A stretch of DNA of 64,000 nucleotides from Siphlonurus alternatus (Eukaryota; Arthropoda; Insecta; Ephemeroptera; Siphlonuridae). The stretch lies in NCBI GenBank assembly GCA_949825025.1, contig OX463778.1, positions 35,832,571-35,896,570 on the forward strand. The letters run 5' to 3'. Every line of letters starts with the position of its first letter. Within the stretch, counting starts at the first letter, position 1. This document shows, piece by piece, positions 49,971 through 62,435 of the stretch. The notes under the pieces are model-generated. The model was not told the origin of the DNA and searched no databases. It saw nothing but the letters and a program-made list of their open reading frames with translations. A program made the position numbers and the translations under genes.

Positions 49971-51700
49971 CTGAAATCCAAACAGAGGGGAGAGAAGATA
50001 AATGGTGGGAAAAACGAAGAGGATTTCAGGATGTGAAGAGGGGGCAGCACCATCACCAGCTTATAATTTCCAGCTCAAATATCCTTTCATAACTTTGATT
50101 CTTAAAAAATCATTTTGTTTTTTTAATTCTTTGATATCAAAAGTATTTTTGACTAATTTAAATTGATAAAGAAAGCATTTAAAATTTTATTTGTCAAAAA
50201 ATGATTTTGACTTTTAAAAAAAAGTATCATACAGAAGAAAAATTACTTTTAGAGTTTAACCAATAAGAAAAGTTTGATAATATTGCAAGCAAAGCTTTCT
50301 GTGGAGCTTATTTCTTATCCTGACAAACTATATAATGACGTGTAAAATATGTGACAAAAAGTATTTTAAGTTTTTATACCTTGAGGCAACGCAAAAGATG
50401 GAAACAAAAATATTATTCATGGGTAAAATGAAAATTATTATTTTTTTGGAGTTAAAAGTTATAACAACTCACTTTTGTAATAATATAGTAAGTATAAAGC
50501 AACGCGGAACTTTGAATAATGTTTCTACTTTGTGATGTAAAATATAAAAAATCGTTAAGCTGGCTTTTACATCATACAGTTTTGCTTACAATTTTTGCTT
50601 TAAAATAAATTTTTATCTCGTCCTGTAAAGGACCTGTAAGCAAGAAATTTAATTATATTCAATATTATAAAATATCTTATTTCATATTATATAAATTAAC
50701 TGTTAAAAAAATGTATTGTTGAAGTAAATATATTGCTGGAGGAGAGAAACATTTATTATGATGAAAAATCATAAGCAAAATTGTATTGTGTAAATCCAGC
50801 TTTAGAGAAATATAGGCCTGAAAGAGCTTTCAGTGCCGGTGAAATTTAATTTTTGCTTCCTCGGAAGCCATGTTAGTGACTTGTTGAGACTCGCGAGGGA
50901 GGTCACCTGAGCTGCTGACCCCGCGTCCCGTCGTCCCAGTAAAGTGTGTCACTGTAGGGAGTACGACAGAAAACTGTTTATAGTGAATATAAAAGAAGCT
51001 TCAATCAGTATATACGGGAAACAAAAATAAACGACCTTTCTTTTATAGTTTATTTTATATTTTTAAATAATTTCATAAAAAAATTCCTGGAGAGCTTGCA
51101 ATAAAATTGCATGTGACACAGATACAAACTAATTATAAATTATTTTCTCATTATTTTCTTGCTATTATTTTCATATAATTAAACTTTCTTTAATATATTT
51201 TATAATATTTTTTAAATAAATTTAATTATTAACTTTAAATTAATATTATAAACAAAACGAAGAATCTTCTGTATTCTAAGTTTTAATTACGCTAGCTTGT
51301 AGTATACGTTTTCTCTGTGATACCACACATACACATAAGCAAAGAATTTATGAAGACTGCAGTGGTAGCAGTGGTGGGCAGAAGAGGAGCTGTTTTCTGC
51401 GGCACCGAGACAACAGCAGGCAGTACTGGAGTGGATTATCGTGTCACGGAAAAGGAAGCCAGTGGTGCGGAAGTTCTTGAATCTTAGCTCCTAGTCTAAA
51501 GCTGCAAGCCTAGTCACTCAAGCGATGTCTGCCGTGGTTTATTTACTTCAATTTAAGTATAAAATATAATTTCAATCACCTTATGTTGATAAATACAGTA
51601 TATCCCATGTCATATTTTTTATAAACAAAATATTTATTGCAAATGCTTGACCTAGCTTAAGCTATTATGTATGTACGAGGTTACTCTTTTATATAGAAGA

Positions 51701-51704
<4 letters not shown>

Positions 51705-51778
<74 letters not shown>
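51705..51778. repeat. (AG)n homopurine tract in SK intron
   Basis: About 74 bp of AG repeats, the same strand polarity as the tract at 46.97-47.04 kb and in the same intron. Confidence 0.95.
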
Positions 51779-51779
<1 letters not shown>

Positions 51780-52004
51780 TATTGAAAAAAAGAGCTATGA
51801 ATTGATAGTTATGAAAGTGAATGTTATGAAAGTGTCAATAACAGAGAAGATTCGATTGATAGTGAAGTAAAAATATAATTATATATTACAAGAATTTTAG
51901 TATTAACAGAGATAGAAGAGTGGAAATACGTGTTAGTTGATATATTAGTAAGTATATATGAATTAATTGCAAAGTAAATGAAACAACTAAAACGTTGAAG
52001 TAAT

Positions 52005-52037
52005 CTTCTTTAATTATTAACGTATTAATTAAAGAAG
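52005..52037. repeat. 33-bp near-perfect palindrome in SK intron
   Basis: CTTCTTTAATTATTAACG followed by TATTAATTAAAGAAG, inverted with few mismatches. In the S1-S2 intron, about 0.8 kb downstream of the S1 exon in transcript order. Confidence 0.5.
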
Positions 52038-52873
52038 GTTTAGAAATTTTGCGGTACAGTATCTAGTTTACTTTGACTTTGTAAGCAATAAGCTGCAACC
52101 CTTATTAATCAATAAACTTAATGCTGTTTCACGTAAAGCAAACTCCAGGAGCTAACTTTATTAAAAAAAAAAAAAAAAGAACCTGTAAATTATGCAATTT
52201 GTCGGGCTGATTTATGTTACCAGCCTTTGATGACAATTTTTTACAACTGCTTGCGTGGCCTATACAAGATCTAAAAACAAAATTCTTTTTGAATATTTTG
52301 AACCTCATTTTCTAATGCATGGATATTTCATTTAATTTATTTATAATATTATAATATTTGTGTGACTCGGAGTACTATTAATATCTATAATTAAAAGAGA
52401 TCGCATTCTTAAAATTAGATTTATTAAAAAAAAAAAATAATAATAATAAACAGACAACTGTTTGAAAAAAAAATCGCAAATAACGCACTCCTGACATTCT
52501 GGCTTATCAGAAGTGTAATTGCAGTGAGACATTTGTGAAGTTTGTCGTCACAACTGGTATACAAAAAATTGTTGCATAATTAAAAGGATAGAGGACCGGG
52601 AGTTATGTATAATTGAGATAATTTTAAATATCATTTTTTTACACTCTTAAAATGAAGGTGAATCACACTCTTTTACGTATTTCCTTATATTATTTTACAT
52701 GTTAAATTTTTAAATGACTATGATGTCACAGTATTTTGTTAGTTTTGAAATAAATCTGGAAAATGACAATACATAACTCAAAGTTCTCTATCGATGTTTC
52801 AAATATTTATTTTTATGCCGATGGTCCATTGTATTATTTATTTTACTTCAAGAAGGTGGCTCACGACACTCAC

Positions 52874-52969
52874 CTGCACCTCCAGCGCGTGGTAGGCCAC
52901 GATCAGCCCGAGAAGAATCACAGTCGACACGGAGATGAGCGTCTTCAGCGCCGTCGAGTAGAACGAGGC
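52874..52969 (-). CDS. SK: SK channel exon: transmembrane segment S1
   Basis: A 96-bp exon, phase 0 at both ends, 32 codons, beginning [13 protein letters not shown] and ending AYHALEVQ. It encodes the end of the S1 entry and the hydrophobic S1 helix ([15 protein letters not shown]). The acceptor is a strong T-rich tract followed by GTTGCAG, and the donor is CAG|GTGAGT. Its third codon positions are mostly G or C, unlike the surrounding AT-rich DNA, as expected for a conserved exon. The next constitutive exon begins LFMIDN, matching the family join EVQ-LFM. The exon upstream, which in the family carries the N-terminus and the SDYAL-type segment, is not visible in the remaining 11 kb. The long intron downstream (about 9.3 kb) contains a candidate microexon. 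Confidence 0.93.
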
Positions 52970-54062
52970 CTGCAACAAAAAAATCTCGTCAGTTCACCGT
53001 AAAAGCTGCGTCAACAATTGAAATATTTTACAATTTAACTGAGAGTGAACCCATACATAAATATATCCAACTTTACAATAAATCACCATGATATTAAAAT
53101 AATAAATTATTAAAAAATATATGCACAATTTTTTTTTATTGATTTCAGACAATTGGCTAAAAAATGTTTCTCCTTTAAATAGTTGAGAACATGTAGCGCT
53201 CATTCTTTTCTTGTCCCTTGTCTTTGGACGTCTTACCCATTTAACAGTTGTTATTAATATAATTATATATTTTATATATGTATATAATTATATTTTTATA
53301 TATATAAATGCACTTAATATTGAATGAATAAAAATAATTTGAATTTGAAAATTAAAGCCCTTTTATCAGATATGAAAATAATGTATTGGATGAATGAATA
53401 TATTTTTATTTTAGAGTTTTTTTTATAACCTTTCTTGCCTATCTTTAATCACATCTTTACAATTCAATATTCAATGGAGCGTGGATCTATAAAATTGTAA
53501 GTAGAATATTCTCTTCTAATCAATTACATCACCATATTGAATTTACTGTAAGACGTTTTGAAGAAACAAGAGAGGCACTTGATAAAACTTTATATTAGTT
53601 GAACGGAAAATTCAAGCTCCTTTATAATAATTTCGTTCAATCTCGTATGCTTTTGGAACAACATCAATATCCCCTTATCATATCTTCATTTATATGCAAT
53701 ATCATAGAAGAGTAGTTCTTTTCGTATAGATTATTAATTGAATGATAATTCAGATAGAGATTTTATCTCCAATTCTCTAGAGAATGAATATTTTATTCAA
53801 ATTTTATCATTTTGAATAAAATAAACTATACCTTCATCAAATAAACAAGAGTAATCCATTAACAAATATGATGGTTAATTTGAAATAAACTATCGACATC
53901 ATAAGCTCTTATCGTATTAAAAGATTAAATTACAACTTCATATATAGCAACCGTATTTGCCTAAATGAGTGGAATACTAACATCAATGCCTTTATAGTTG
54001 CATGTTCCATTCATTTTGTTTAAGCAATAAAATAAAATTCAATTCGTGGAATTATGTTTTCA

Positions 54063-54063
<1 letters not shown>

Positions 54064-54093
<30 letters not shown>
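54064..54093. repeat. (TA)n tract
   Basis: About 30 bp of TA repeats upstream of the SK S1 exon. Confidence 0.85.
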
Positions 54094-54096
<3 letters not shown>

Positions 54097-54217
54097 GCTA
54101 GTATAATAACGGTTGAAGGTACCGGTATACCCTAGCTCTGTGCTAGCTTGAGTATCAAAGGATTATCCTCTCGATAGCTAGTTATATTCTAACGGCGCCG
54201 ACACTACCTAAGTCAAC

Positions 54218-54487
54218 ATGGCGGGTAGGCGAGCAGGCGAAGCAGGCACATTGTTAGCACAACGGACCGCCGCTCATGTATTTGCCCAGAATGCCCGCAC
54301 AATACAGAAGCACAGGCTTTGTATAGCAAACGGCCTTTGCTTACCGACAGCAGCACGGCTTGCTTCACATCCAGTAGAAGGAAGCTTGCAGACTACGTAT
54401 ATACCAGTTAGACTGATTAAAGCCATTAGCTCGACGTATCTCAAATCACCGAGACCTTTTGTTATTATATCTTATAAAGCAAATTGA
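54218..54487 (+). CDS. Unrecognised 89-residue frame in a GC-rich island
   Basis: AACATGGCGG gives a good start context. The frame reads MAGRRAGEAGTLLAQRTAAH and continues through NARTIQKHRLCIANGLCLPT to TGA. Upstream of the SK S1 exon but on the other strand. No family recognised; a GC-rich island with a chance frame is possible. Confidence 0.2.
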   Translation: MAGRRAGEAGTLLAQRTAAHVFAQNARTIQKHRLCIANGLCLPTAARLASHPVEGSLQTTYIPVRLIKAISSTYLKSPRPFVIISYKAN

Positions 54488-54774
54488 ATTGTTATGTCTA
54501 AATTTAAAATTAAATTAATTATATTTTATATAGAATTTTTAGTTTACATGAATTAGATAACAAAGAGCATAAAACAAATATATTATACTGCATGTATATT
54601 GTTTATTATATAGTTTATATACAGTATTATTGTATTATAGTGAAAAAATATTTATATTTAATATAATTCTATATATTTCTTGATCCTGCTGATTTTTTTT
54701 TCATTACTCCAATACAGAAATAGATTTTTTTATCAAACCCAAATTGGGTACTTCTACTTACTAATTACTCATGC

Positions 54775-55104
54775 ACTATTATAAGTTTGAAACCCCGAAC
54801 CTTCCGAAACCCTTACTTAGCGTTTCGCGGGCTCTTCTGAAACGGGGGCGGCATTGCAATCCATCCTAGCATTTGCCTGCGATTGAGGGAAACATGGAAA
54901 CCTCAGTCAGGATGGACGCTACATCTTTTGTCAATGAACCGGAAGTGAAATGGTCCAAAGCCAGGGGAACTACGTGCTGGAAAAGCGCAACGATTTACCT
55001 CAAAAATGGTCACCCATCCAACTACTAACCAAGCTCAGCATGGCTTGACTTCAATGATCTGGCGAGATCCGATCAAACGCACTGCGCTACACCTTGAATT
55101 TGAA
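54775..55104 (-). mobile_element. 5S-rRNA-derived SINE, copy 3
   Basis: An inverted copy of the same subfamily as copy 1. Read on the plus strand it runs from AACCCCGAACCTTCCGAAAC to GGTCACCCATCCAACTACTA and ends near TCAAACGCACTGCGCTACAC. The 5S-like head lies at its high-coordinate end (about 55,005-55,100), with the shared body (TGGTCCAAAGCCAGGGGAAC) before it. It lies upstream of the SK S1 exon. Confidence 0.83.
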
Positions 55105-55972
55105 TTATATTACCACGTTAATTAAATAAAATTACTAATAATAAGCATTTTCAGTTTTTTATTTCAAATTTAATACTAAATTATTCCAACATTAATTTTC
55201 TCTACAGGGATCAATGTAATACACATTTTGTGTTGTGTATAATACTTTACAGAATCCAATGTACGGTGTATATGTTGTGATGGCATGATCAATTTTGATC
55301 ACATAATACAAATGTAACGTATGTTGATTGCTGGCAGAGTGTCAAAGAGATTGACCCAGTGATGCAGTCTCATTACGTAAGCTTGTGCATCTGTGCACAT
55401 TGATGAGATATACAGAGAGAGGTATGTATTCAGCAAATGCAAAGCCCAGAGCATCATGGAGCATGAGGTCACGTGGGATATAATCTGTCAAGTTGCATAT
55501 AATACACCAGGGAGAAACATTATACTAGCAGTAGCGCTCTTTTTTTTTTTCTAAATATCCATCCAATAATTTTTTATCATATGGATAAATAAAAAATATC
55601 GATAAATCAGGAATTTTCTCTCTCATTATTCTCTCCTTTGCAAATGTTGTACACAAGTATTTTTATCATCGAATATTAAAAAATATATGCGTTTTTTTTT
55701 ATTTGATTTGCTTATTGGTTCCAGTGCATAAAATTCCTTATTGTGGATACATTGATGAATGCATAATATTATACAAGTTATGATGTTACTCTCCTTTTTT
55801 ATATGTTGAGCGTGCTTATAAGTAACTTAAAACGTAAGACTGTGGATTAACATTCAAAGAATTCAAAAGGTGTTTCCAGGGTCACATTAAATATTTTATA
55901 TATAAAATTGGGAATTTGTGTTGGAATCGAATATAAAATGCTATATATATTGTATATATATTCAATGGGCGC

Positions 55973-56124
55973 GATTCATGAAGCAGTTAGCCAGGTTTCT
56001 AACCACGTTTAGCTTAACCACGTTTAACTAAGGTGGTTTAACACGTAAAACAGCTATAGTTAAACGTGGTTAAGCTAAATGTGGTTAGAAACCTGGCTAA
56101 CTGCTTCGTGAATCGCACCCATTG
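55973..56124. mobile_element. Foldback element, family E, inside (TA)-rich DNA
   Basis: 152-bp inverted repeat. Ends CAATGGGCGCGATTCATGAA and its near-exact inverse (TTCGTGAATCGCACCCATTG). Arms of about 65 bp (GTTAGCCAGGTTTCTAACCA and inverse) surround a short centre. Flanked on both sides by TATATATATT-type sequence, which may be a target duplication or simply local TA repeats. Confidence 0.75.
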
Positions 56125-59100
56125 TATATATATTATATATATTGTATATATATTATACAGTATATATATATATATTATACCAAACAAATTTTCCTTCATT
56201 TAATGATAATTATTTATTATATTATTCAGTGATAAATAATAATAATAAATTTCCACAATAATACTCATGATTTGCAGTAAAAGCTAATATATAAGGTAAT
56301 TCAAAACTTATAGCACATTATATATCTACTTTCTCTCTTCGTATTATAAGGGTAACTCTCTATGCTTTGCTTCTATAGTGATATAAAGATACTTTGGCCC
56401 AAAGTCAAAAACCATTTTCTAGATTTACAAGCAATAAAAACCTTACGAAATTGTAAATGATGTCATGAGAAAAAGTAGCTAACTGTTAGTGAAAGGGAGA
56501 AAAATAAATAAAATAAGAACGAAAAAAAAAAAAAAAAGGAACGCGTTAGAGATGTATTGATGAAAGAAGATAAAAAGTTTTTCTTTGGCTTTGTAGAAAG
56601 CTTGCAATACAATGTCTCAATATAAAAGGATAAAAAGAAAGGACTTGTGATGAAATTTTTATAAGAAAACAAATAATAGTCCACTTCGAAAACTAGTATT
56701 GCATACAACAAAATGTTGGTTGCGAGAACGCCCGCAGCGCCAGTCAGTCGTAGTGTTTGCCAAATCAATCAACCTCTTGTGTTTCCTGTTGATTCAGTGA
56801 GGAGGCGATTGTGACCGACCTGTATCAGCGTTATTAAATTTCACAACACTCAATGATTGATTATATTTTCAATTTAAGACGTCCAAGACTTTTAGCAACA
56901 ATAATGACCTGTATTTAATAATAAAGAAATAAAATAGTTTCGTCAGCACTACTTTATAATACAAAAATATAAATCACTTATTCTCAAAATGATGAATATT
57001 TCATATTATGACAAATAAGTAATTAGTGCGACTTCAAAATTTTCTTCTCACAGATCTAAACGAACATTAGATTTTTGGATAATGCAAGTTGCAGAACCAG
57101 CCCACATTTCTATTAATATTTATTTTTTGCATGAGTATCTGTGTTTTATTTTTTAACAGTATTATTTTATTTCTCAAACCAAACTTAAAAAGGAATGTTT
57201 GGAGGGTAGTAAATAGTGTCTATAAATGTATGTATGTGTGTATTGTATATATTGAGTGGGAGTTTTGCTTTCCCCTCTCTCCTCCCAAAAGCAGTGATGT
57301 TATTATACACCATAAAGTTATGAGGTTCGTGCTTACAAAATATGTACTAAAAGCCAAAGGTTGCCAAAAAATGGCTATACCCATTTCAACTTTTACTTTT
57401 TTTTTTTCATTTAAATTGCATCACTCCAGCTTTAAAGCACGAGTCTAATAAAAATACTTGAGAATCGTATGTTTGTATTTATTGCTCGGAGTGTAGGATG
57501 GCTATGCAGCAATAACAGTTGAGAGTGGACGGAAGAAACTAGAGAGAGACGTTCACTCGACACACGGTCTGATGGTCTTTGCTCGTAACCAGCTGAAAAA
57601 ATTCTGCTATATAATAATAGTATTTTCGTTACTTCACACATGGATATAGGTCAAGACTGTCATAAAAATATGTACTTAATTTGTTTTGCATAATTTTATT
57701 GTAATAAATTTTAAAGTGTTGCTGTTACTTGTAATTTTGCATTGTATTATGTTAATTCCAGTTACAGCATTTTGAATAATAAACATAAATTAACACAAAT
57801 TAATAATGTGTCAACTTAAATAAATTATAGCTACGTTGTTTTAAATTTGAAGATAAAAATGATTCGAGAGTTTAAAGATATATAATTAGACAGATCATAA
57901 ATATCATGTCACATAAGTGGAACATAGAAAGTGTTCTGCAATGGGCTTAAAATATTGTCGAAGAATAAAACAAAATTATATGTGACATTAGAATGTTAAA
58001 AAATATTCATGAAACATTAGAATTGTAAAATATTTTACTGTATGTTGTAGTGTAGGAAGAAGCTAAAATTAAAGTTTTTGGTATGTAGCGTTAAAATTTG
58101 TTGTAGTAAGATATACACAAAAAACGTAAAGAAAGAATACACTTCTCTCGCTACATAGCTATATCTATATACCGTCTAGAAACGTTCATTTCTTATTCAT
58201 TGAATTCTCTTTGCTTCTTCTACTTTTTTTTTTATTTTTATTACTATTGTAACTTCTTTGAAGCTCTTTATTTCTTTTTGGTCTCTCTACTTTTTTTTAT
58301 TTTGTTCTTTTGTTCGAGTTGTGAGGTAAACCTCACAGGTCATAATTTAAGCATGCGTTACTAATTGGGTCAGGATTGGATTAAAGGTAGAGAGCGAGTT
58401 CACTTTGCTGCTGTCTACCTGCACACATGTTAGATTGCAATGCAAGAGGCATGCAAACTCGTGCAGGCATGGCATTCCATCTCATATAGACGAGAGGCTT
58501 TGGAAATTAGATTACATGCCACAAACACCGCAAGAGCAGCAACCCCACTTGCGTAAACCGACAACAAATGGACACTCATCGATTTGTCATCACAAGTCGA
58601 GAAGTTTGGTAAACAATTCTCAACTTGTTGTAGCTCTCGGTTCCACCTCTTAACCCAATTATACTTTAGATCTAATAAACTTAATTAACATTATTTCGTG
58701 TCATCTCCATTTTATAAGTTAATTATGAGGTGTTTCTAGTTAACTAGGGTGACAAATAATATAATTGAGTAAAACATATTCAAAGTTAAAAACTCTTGGT
58801 TATTTTTTATGTGGGTTGTATTATTGAATTTGATATTTTAAAACATATATTCATTCACCCGTAAGAGAGAAAAATATAAAATATGTATTTTTTATTAAGA
58901 CTCAATATTAAAATTATTTAAGAAACATTACGTGGTGAAATTTTAAATAATTCATAATTAAAAATTGGAGTAGTTTATTTAACATAATTCTAATTAATTA
59001 AACATAATTTCAATGATAATTCTCTTTAACACAAATACTATAATTATTGTTAATCATCAACTGCAGATTAACTATTATTAGTGTTCATTCTCTTATTATA

Positions 59101-59933
59101 ATATCGCAACAGTGGTGCCATTATCTAACAGTGACGACGGGGCTTCGTCGTACTAAGAGGATCAAAGAAGCCTCGCTTATCTCCTCCTCCTCCTCTCATC
59201 TGCATGAAGATTACCTTGACGAAGAGGTGGGTAGACGGGGGCGTGATTGCTTGACGACGAGAAGGGTTCACAAGGAGAAGGAGGAGGAGGCGGATTTGAT
59301 TTGGCGGAAACGTCTGTTTGAACGCTTCAGTGCACAGTTATGTATGGCACCGTGATCATTCTTGACGAAGGTTCAGTGCGTGTGAAGAGGAACAAACATT
59401 TGCTTACAAACACTTACTAATTTGTGTTCAACTGCTGTTTACGTATATAATCAAAAATAATATTATGTGTAGTACTGCAACATGGCGGGATCAATATTAA
59501 GCACGATTTCAGTTTTAAATATAATTAAAACTTCATGTTGTACGAGATAGCACAAATTTTACCCCTGATTGTTGGACTTGCAGCTTGAAGAGATGAAGAT
59601 TTTATATTTTTGGGGAAGAAAAAAAGAGCACCTATATTGCCTTCTCAAATTCGTTCTAGTTCAACACACCTCCAAAGGCTGTGTGACCCAAAGGCCCCAC
59701 AAACTGAGTATGGGTAAAGTTCGTGCCGTCCCGAGGCGTACCTCGTTTAATTAAAAAAACAGCTTGACCTGTTCTACAGTTACATAGATAATATTATTTT
59801 TTTAAGTATTAAAACATTTACATCAGTATTGACTATTATTAGCGATATATTAGTAAAGTATTTTAAAGTAAGGAAAATTTACATAATGTGGGTAAGTTAT
59901 AGTTTTTGCAGCTTCATATATACAATGGACAAC

Positions 59934-60255
59934 ATGCATGAAAAAATTTTATTGCAGAAATTAATAGAGGGTGCCAAATTATGCTACTCTGAATTTTTTC
60001 AAATTTTTTTGAAGCCCAGAACTATTTTTAAATAATTATTGAAAGTGCGGCCACGCCCCCTGGAGGCGTCAATAGGCGTCCAGTCTCTATCCTTTTTATT
60101 AAGAATTCAGAGGTGCCAACTGAAATCACAGGACTTTCAATAATTATTTAAAAATAGTTCCCGGTCTCAAAAAAATCTGAAAAAATTCAGAGTAGCATAA
60201 TTTGGCACCCTTTATTCATTTCTGCAATAAATTTTTTTTATGTATGTTGTCCATT
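59934..60255. mobile_element. Foldback element, family A copy 3 (variant ends)
   Basis: 322-bp palindromic element related to the copies at 9.2 kb and 60.3 kb in its inner arms (TTATTGCAGAAATTAATAGA, GGGTGCCAAATTATGCTACT) but with different ends (AATGGACAACAT / ATGTTGTCCATT) and a different centre (GCGGCCACGCCCCCTGGAGG). Confidence 0.75.
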
Positions 60256-60276
60256 AATGTAAACTGAGAAATTTGA

Positions 60277-60598
60277 AATGGAGTATTGTCCTCAATTTTT
60301 TTTATTGCAGAAATGGATAGAGGGTGCAAAGTTATGCTACCCTGATTTTTTTCAGATTTTTTTGAGACCTGGAACTATTTTTAAAAAATTATTGAAAGTC
60401 CTTTTTGTGACGTCACGCGGCGGCAAGTCCTATCTTTTTCTTAAGGAGCGGCGTCTCGTGACGTCACGAAAGGGACATTCAATAATTTTTTAAAAATAGT
60501 TCCCGGGCTCTAAAAAATCTGAAAAAAAATCAGGGTAGCATAACTTTGCACCCTCTATCCATTTCTGCAGTAAAAAAATTTGAGGACAATACTCTATT
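60277..60598. mobile_element. Foldback element, family A copy 2
   Basis: 322-bp palindrome with ends AATGGAGTATTGTCCTCAA and its inverse. The arms match copy 1 closely, including GTGACGTCACG on both sides of the centre. It starts only 21 bp after copy 3. Confidence 0.8.
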
Positions 60599-61671
60599 GT
60601 TGTACTCGTCGTATATAAATATAAAACATGTTAAAATGTTGTAGCAAAATATATTTAGTATATATAAATAATAAATATGTTAAAATCTATTAATAAAACT
60701 GATGCAATAAAAATGAAATTGATATAATAATTCTGAATGAATATTGTGAATAAAGTGAATTAAAAATTTACAATGTTTTATACGAATGACATTTATTTTT
60801 ATAACCATTCATGTATTGAATCTATACTATATTATTTATAATATATATTGATATTTAAATTGAAAATTCCTATTGACAAATATATATACAAATTTCAATT
60901 AATTATTTGCTAAAATACATAATTGCATTCCTCGCATCGTTTCATACATTACCGACTAATCAATTTGCACATCGAGCCAGCCAGCACAATCGCGAGCACG
61001 CATGACTGATTAACACCGCTGCCATATCACTGGAATTCATATCCCTTTACTGATTCCTATATGATATTAATCCGGTTATTCAACCGCGCGATGCTTTCAC
61101 AATGCTATACCGGAGATAAGTGTGCACACTGAATGAATTTTACGTCCTGTTTTATGTGAATTTTTATTTTTATGAAATATTACCACTATTTTATACAAAA
61201 AGCTATTTGAGGGGTATATTATAAACGATGCAGAAAAATACAAAAATGGGAAATGGGAGTTATGAAAATTATATCATTTATTCTGGAATCTCATTAAAAT
61301 ATTCTTTGAATTCTTTGTATTTTGTTTTATGACAATCAGCCATGTCACTTAAGCCTACATGATACATTCGCGTTTGTCCCCTTTTAAATTTTTTCAAAAG
61401 CTCTTTATTATACAACTGCACACTAAAATGTTCAATTTAAAATTCTTTGTCCTTGCTACTTTGACCTTTTAGAGCCTACTTTATTAATTGATCAAGATGT
61501 GTTGGTTGTATTTTTTTAATCTTGATTATAGTCTTTGTGCATTAATATTAATTTTACTTTCAATTATTTAAAAAAAAATAGTAAATTTAGCTATACCAAT
61601 ATAGTAATTTATTTTATAATGCTTAAAAGGTTTAGTGTCATCTCTGATATATTTTGTTACGGGATGCTGAA

Positions 61672-61974
61672 TTAGCGCCTTTGCTGCGACATGGTGACAC
61701 AATTTTGTCTGGGTTTCTTCATGCCTTTATCTGAGATAGTATATCGGTATCGACATTTCACTTGATGGATGCGAAAACTACGAGTCGCGCGTCCCAAACT
61801 GCGAGTCAACCAAAACCTGCTGATCGTTCCATAAACTATTCCAGACGTCTCAATCATGTTATCCAGTTTCTCGGGAGAAAAATTCAACGTCCCTGCGCTT
61901 TTGACTAGCCGATTTATAAATAGTATTGCATAAAGTAGAATCAAATCAATTAAAAGAACTTGAACAATTTTCAT
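61672..61974 (-). CDS. Unrecognised 100-residue frame, faintly ionotropic-receptor-like
   Basis: A frame starting MKIVQVLLIDLILLYAILFI (one hydrophobic segment), then NFSPEKLDNMIETSGIVYGT, then a basic tail ending SQQRR. A hydrophobic helix followed by an xPxxLxxxxxxSGxxYGT pattern recalls the end of the third membrane segment and the start of the second ligand lobe in ionotropic glutamate-type receptors. The likeness is weak, and key residues and other domains are missing. It may be a pseudogene fragment or chance. Confidence 0.2.
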   Translation of the reverse strand: MKIVQVLLIDLILLYAILFINRLVKSAGTLNFSPEKLDNMIETSGIVYGTISRFWLTRSLGRATRSFRIHQVKCRYRYTISDKGMKKPRQNCVTMSQQRR

Positions 61975-62321
61975 GGAAATTAATTTTGGAGATTTCTTCG
62001 AATTGATACTGACTGTATAATATACGCTTTAAATGTGTATAAAAATATTATTATATTAATATAATACTTAAGTACTTGCTTGTAAGAATAAATGAAGAAT
62101 ATAAGGATTATCAATACAACAATCTTTAATTGAAAAAAAAAATGTGAAATAAAAATAGAACTGATCAACAACATAGTTTCTCCAAAGATTCAGGAGAACA
62201 AAAGGAGTATCGATTGATATGCATTATAATCAGAAATAAAAATTGTATATGAATGCTGTCGATTGAACTTAAAAAAAAAATGTGATGCATTTGTCTTCAT
62301 TAAATTATCTGTTAATTAGTC

Positions 62322-62435
62322 ACTACGTTTACATGATGGGTGTTTAATACGAATCCGTTGAAGACACTTCATATATAAGAATACCATTATCCGTCATCAA
62401 CGAATAAGTATTAAACACCATCATGTACACGTAGT
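62322..62435. mobile_element. Small foldback element, family F
   Basis: 114 bp with arms ACTACGTTTACATGATGGGT / CACCATCATGTACACGTAGT extending through GTTTAATACG and its inverse. The centre is unpaired. No coding. Confidence 0.65.

Larger units (their letters stand above)
43541..52873 (-). other. SK S1-S2 intron
   Basis: A 9.3-kb intron holding both long (GA)n tracts, a (TA)n tract, the candidate microexon at 49,959-49,970 in a GC-rich patch, the exon-like islands at 46.3 and 47.5 kb, and a second CACGTG/CCACGCCC combination at 46,755-46,778. GC-richer patches at 50,860-50,970 and 51,350-51,487 also occur without a recognised product. Confidence 0.7.
29935..52969 (-). other. SK: SK calcium-activated K+ channel gene, S1 to stop (gene span in window)
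   Basis: Gene-level entry for the seven coding positions listed separately. Exon order on the minus strand: S1 (52,969-52,874), S2-S5 (43,540-43,119), one of two pore exons (40,073-39,938 or 39,629-39,494), S6/calmodulin-binding start (33,682-33,572), calmodulin-binding domain (31,727-31,600), a 70-bp helix exon (30,759-30,690), and the coiled-coil C-terminus (30,459-29,935). Phases agree at every junction and give 495 residues without the N-terminus. The family forms tetrameric, voltage-independent plasma-membrane K+ channels gated by calmodulin held on the C-terminus; in neurons they drive afterhyperpolarisation. Identification rests on near-complete family motifs: GYGD filter, [41 protein letters not shown]. 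The exon(s) for the N-terminus and pre-S1 segment were not found up to 64,000. A possible polyadenylation signal (AATAAA on the minus strand) is at about 29,782-29,791. Confidence 0.95.

Noticed and set aside
51350..51487. 45-residue plus-strand frame (MKTAVVAVVGRRGAVF)
   Set aside because: Short, in a GC-richer patch of an SK intron, with no family and no splice sites. Too little to call a gene.
56463..56768. 101-residue minus-strand frame rich in Phe, Ser and Leu
   Set aside because: Composition follows the A/T-rich DNA. No motif, start context or splice support.
59047..59355. 102-residue plus-strand frame with a charged repeat-like tail
   Set aside because: The charged part comes from a GAGGAG/TCCTCC-rich stretch; likely simple-sequence translation.
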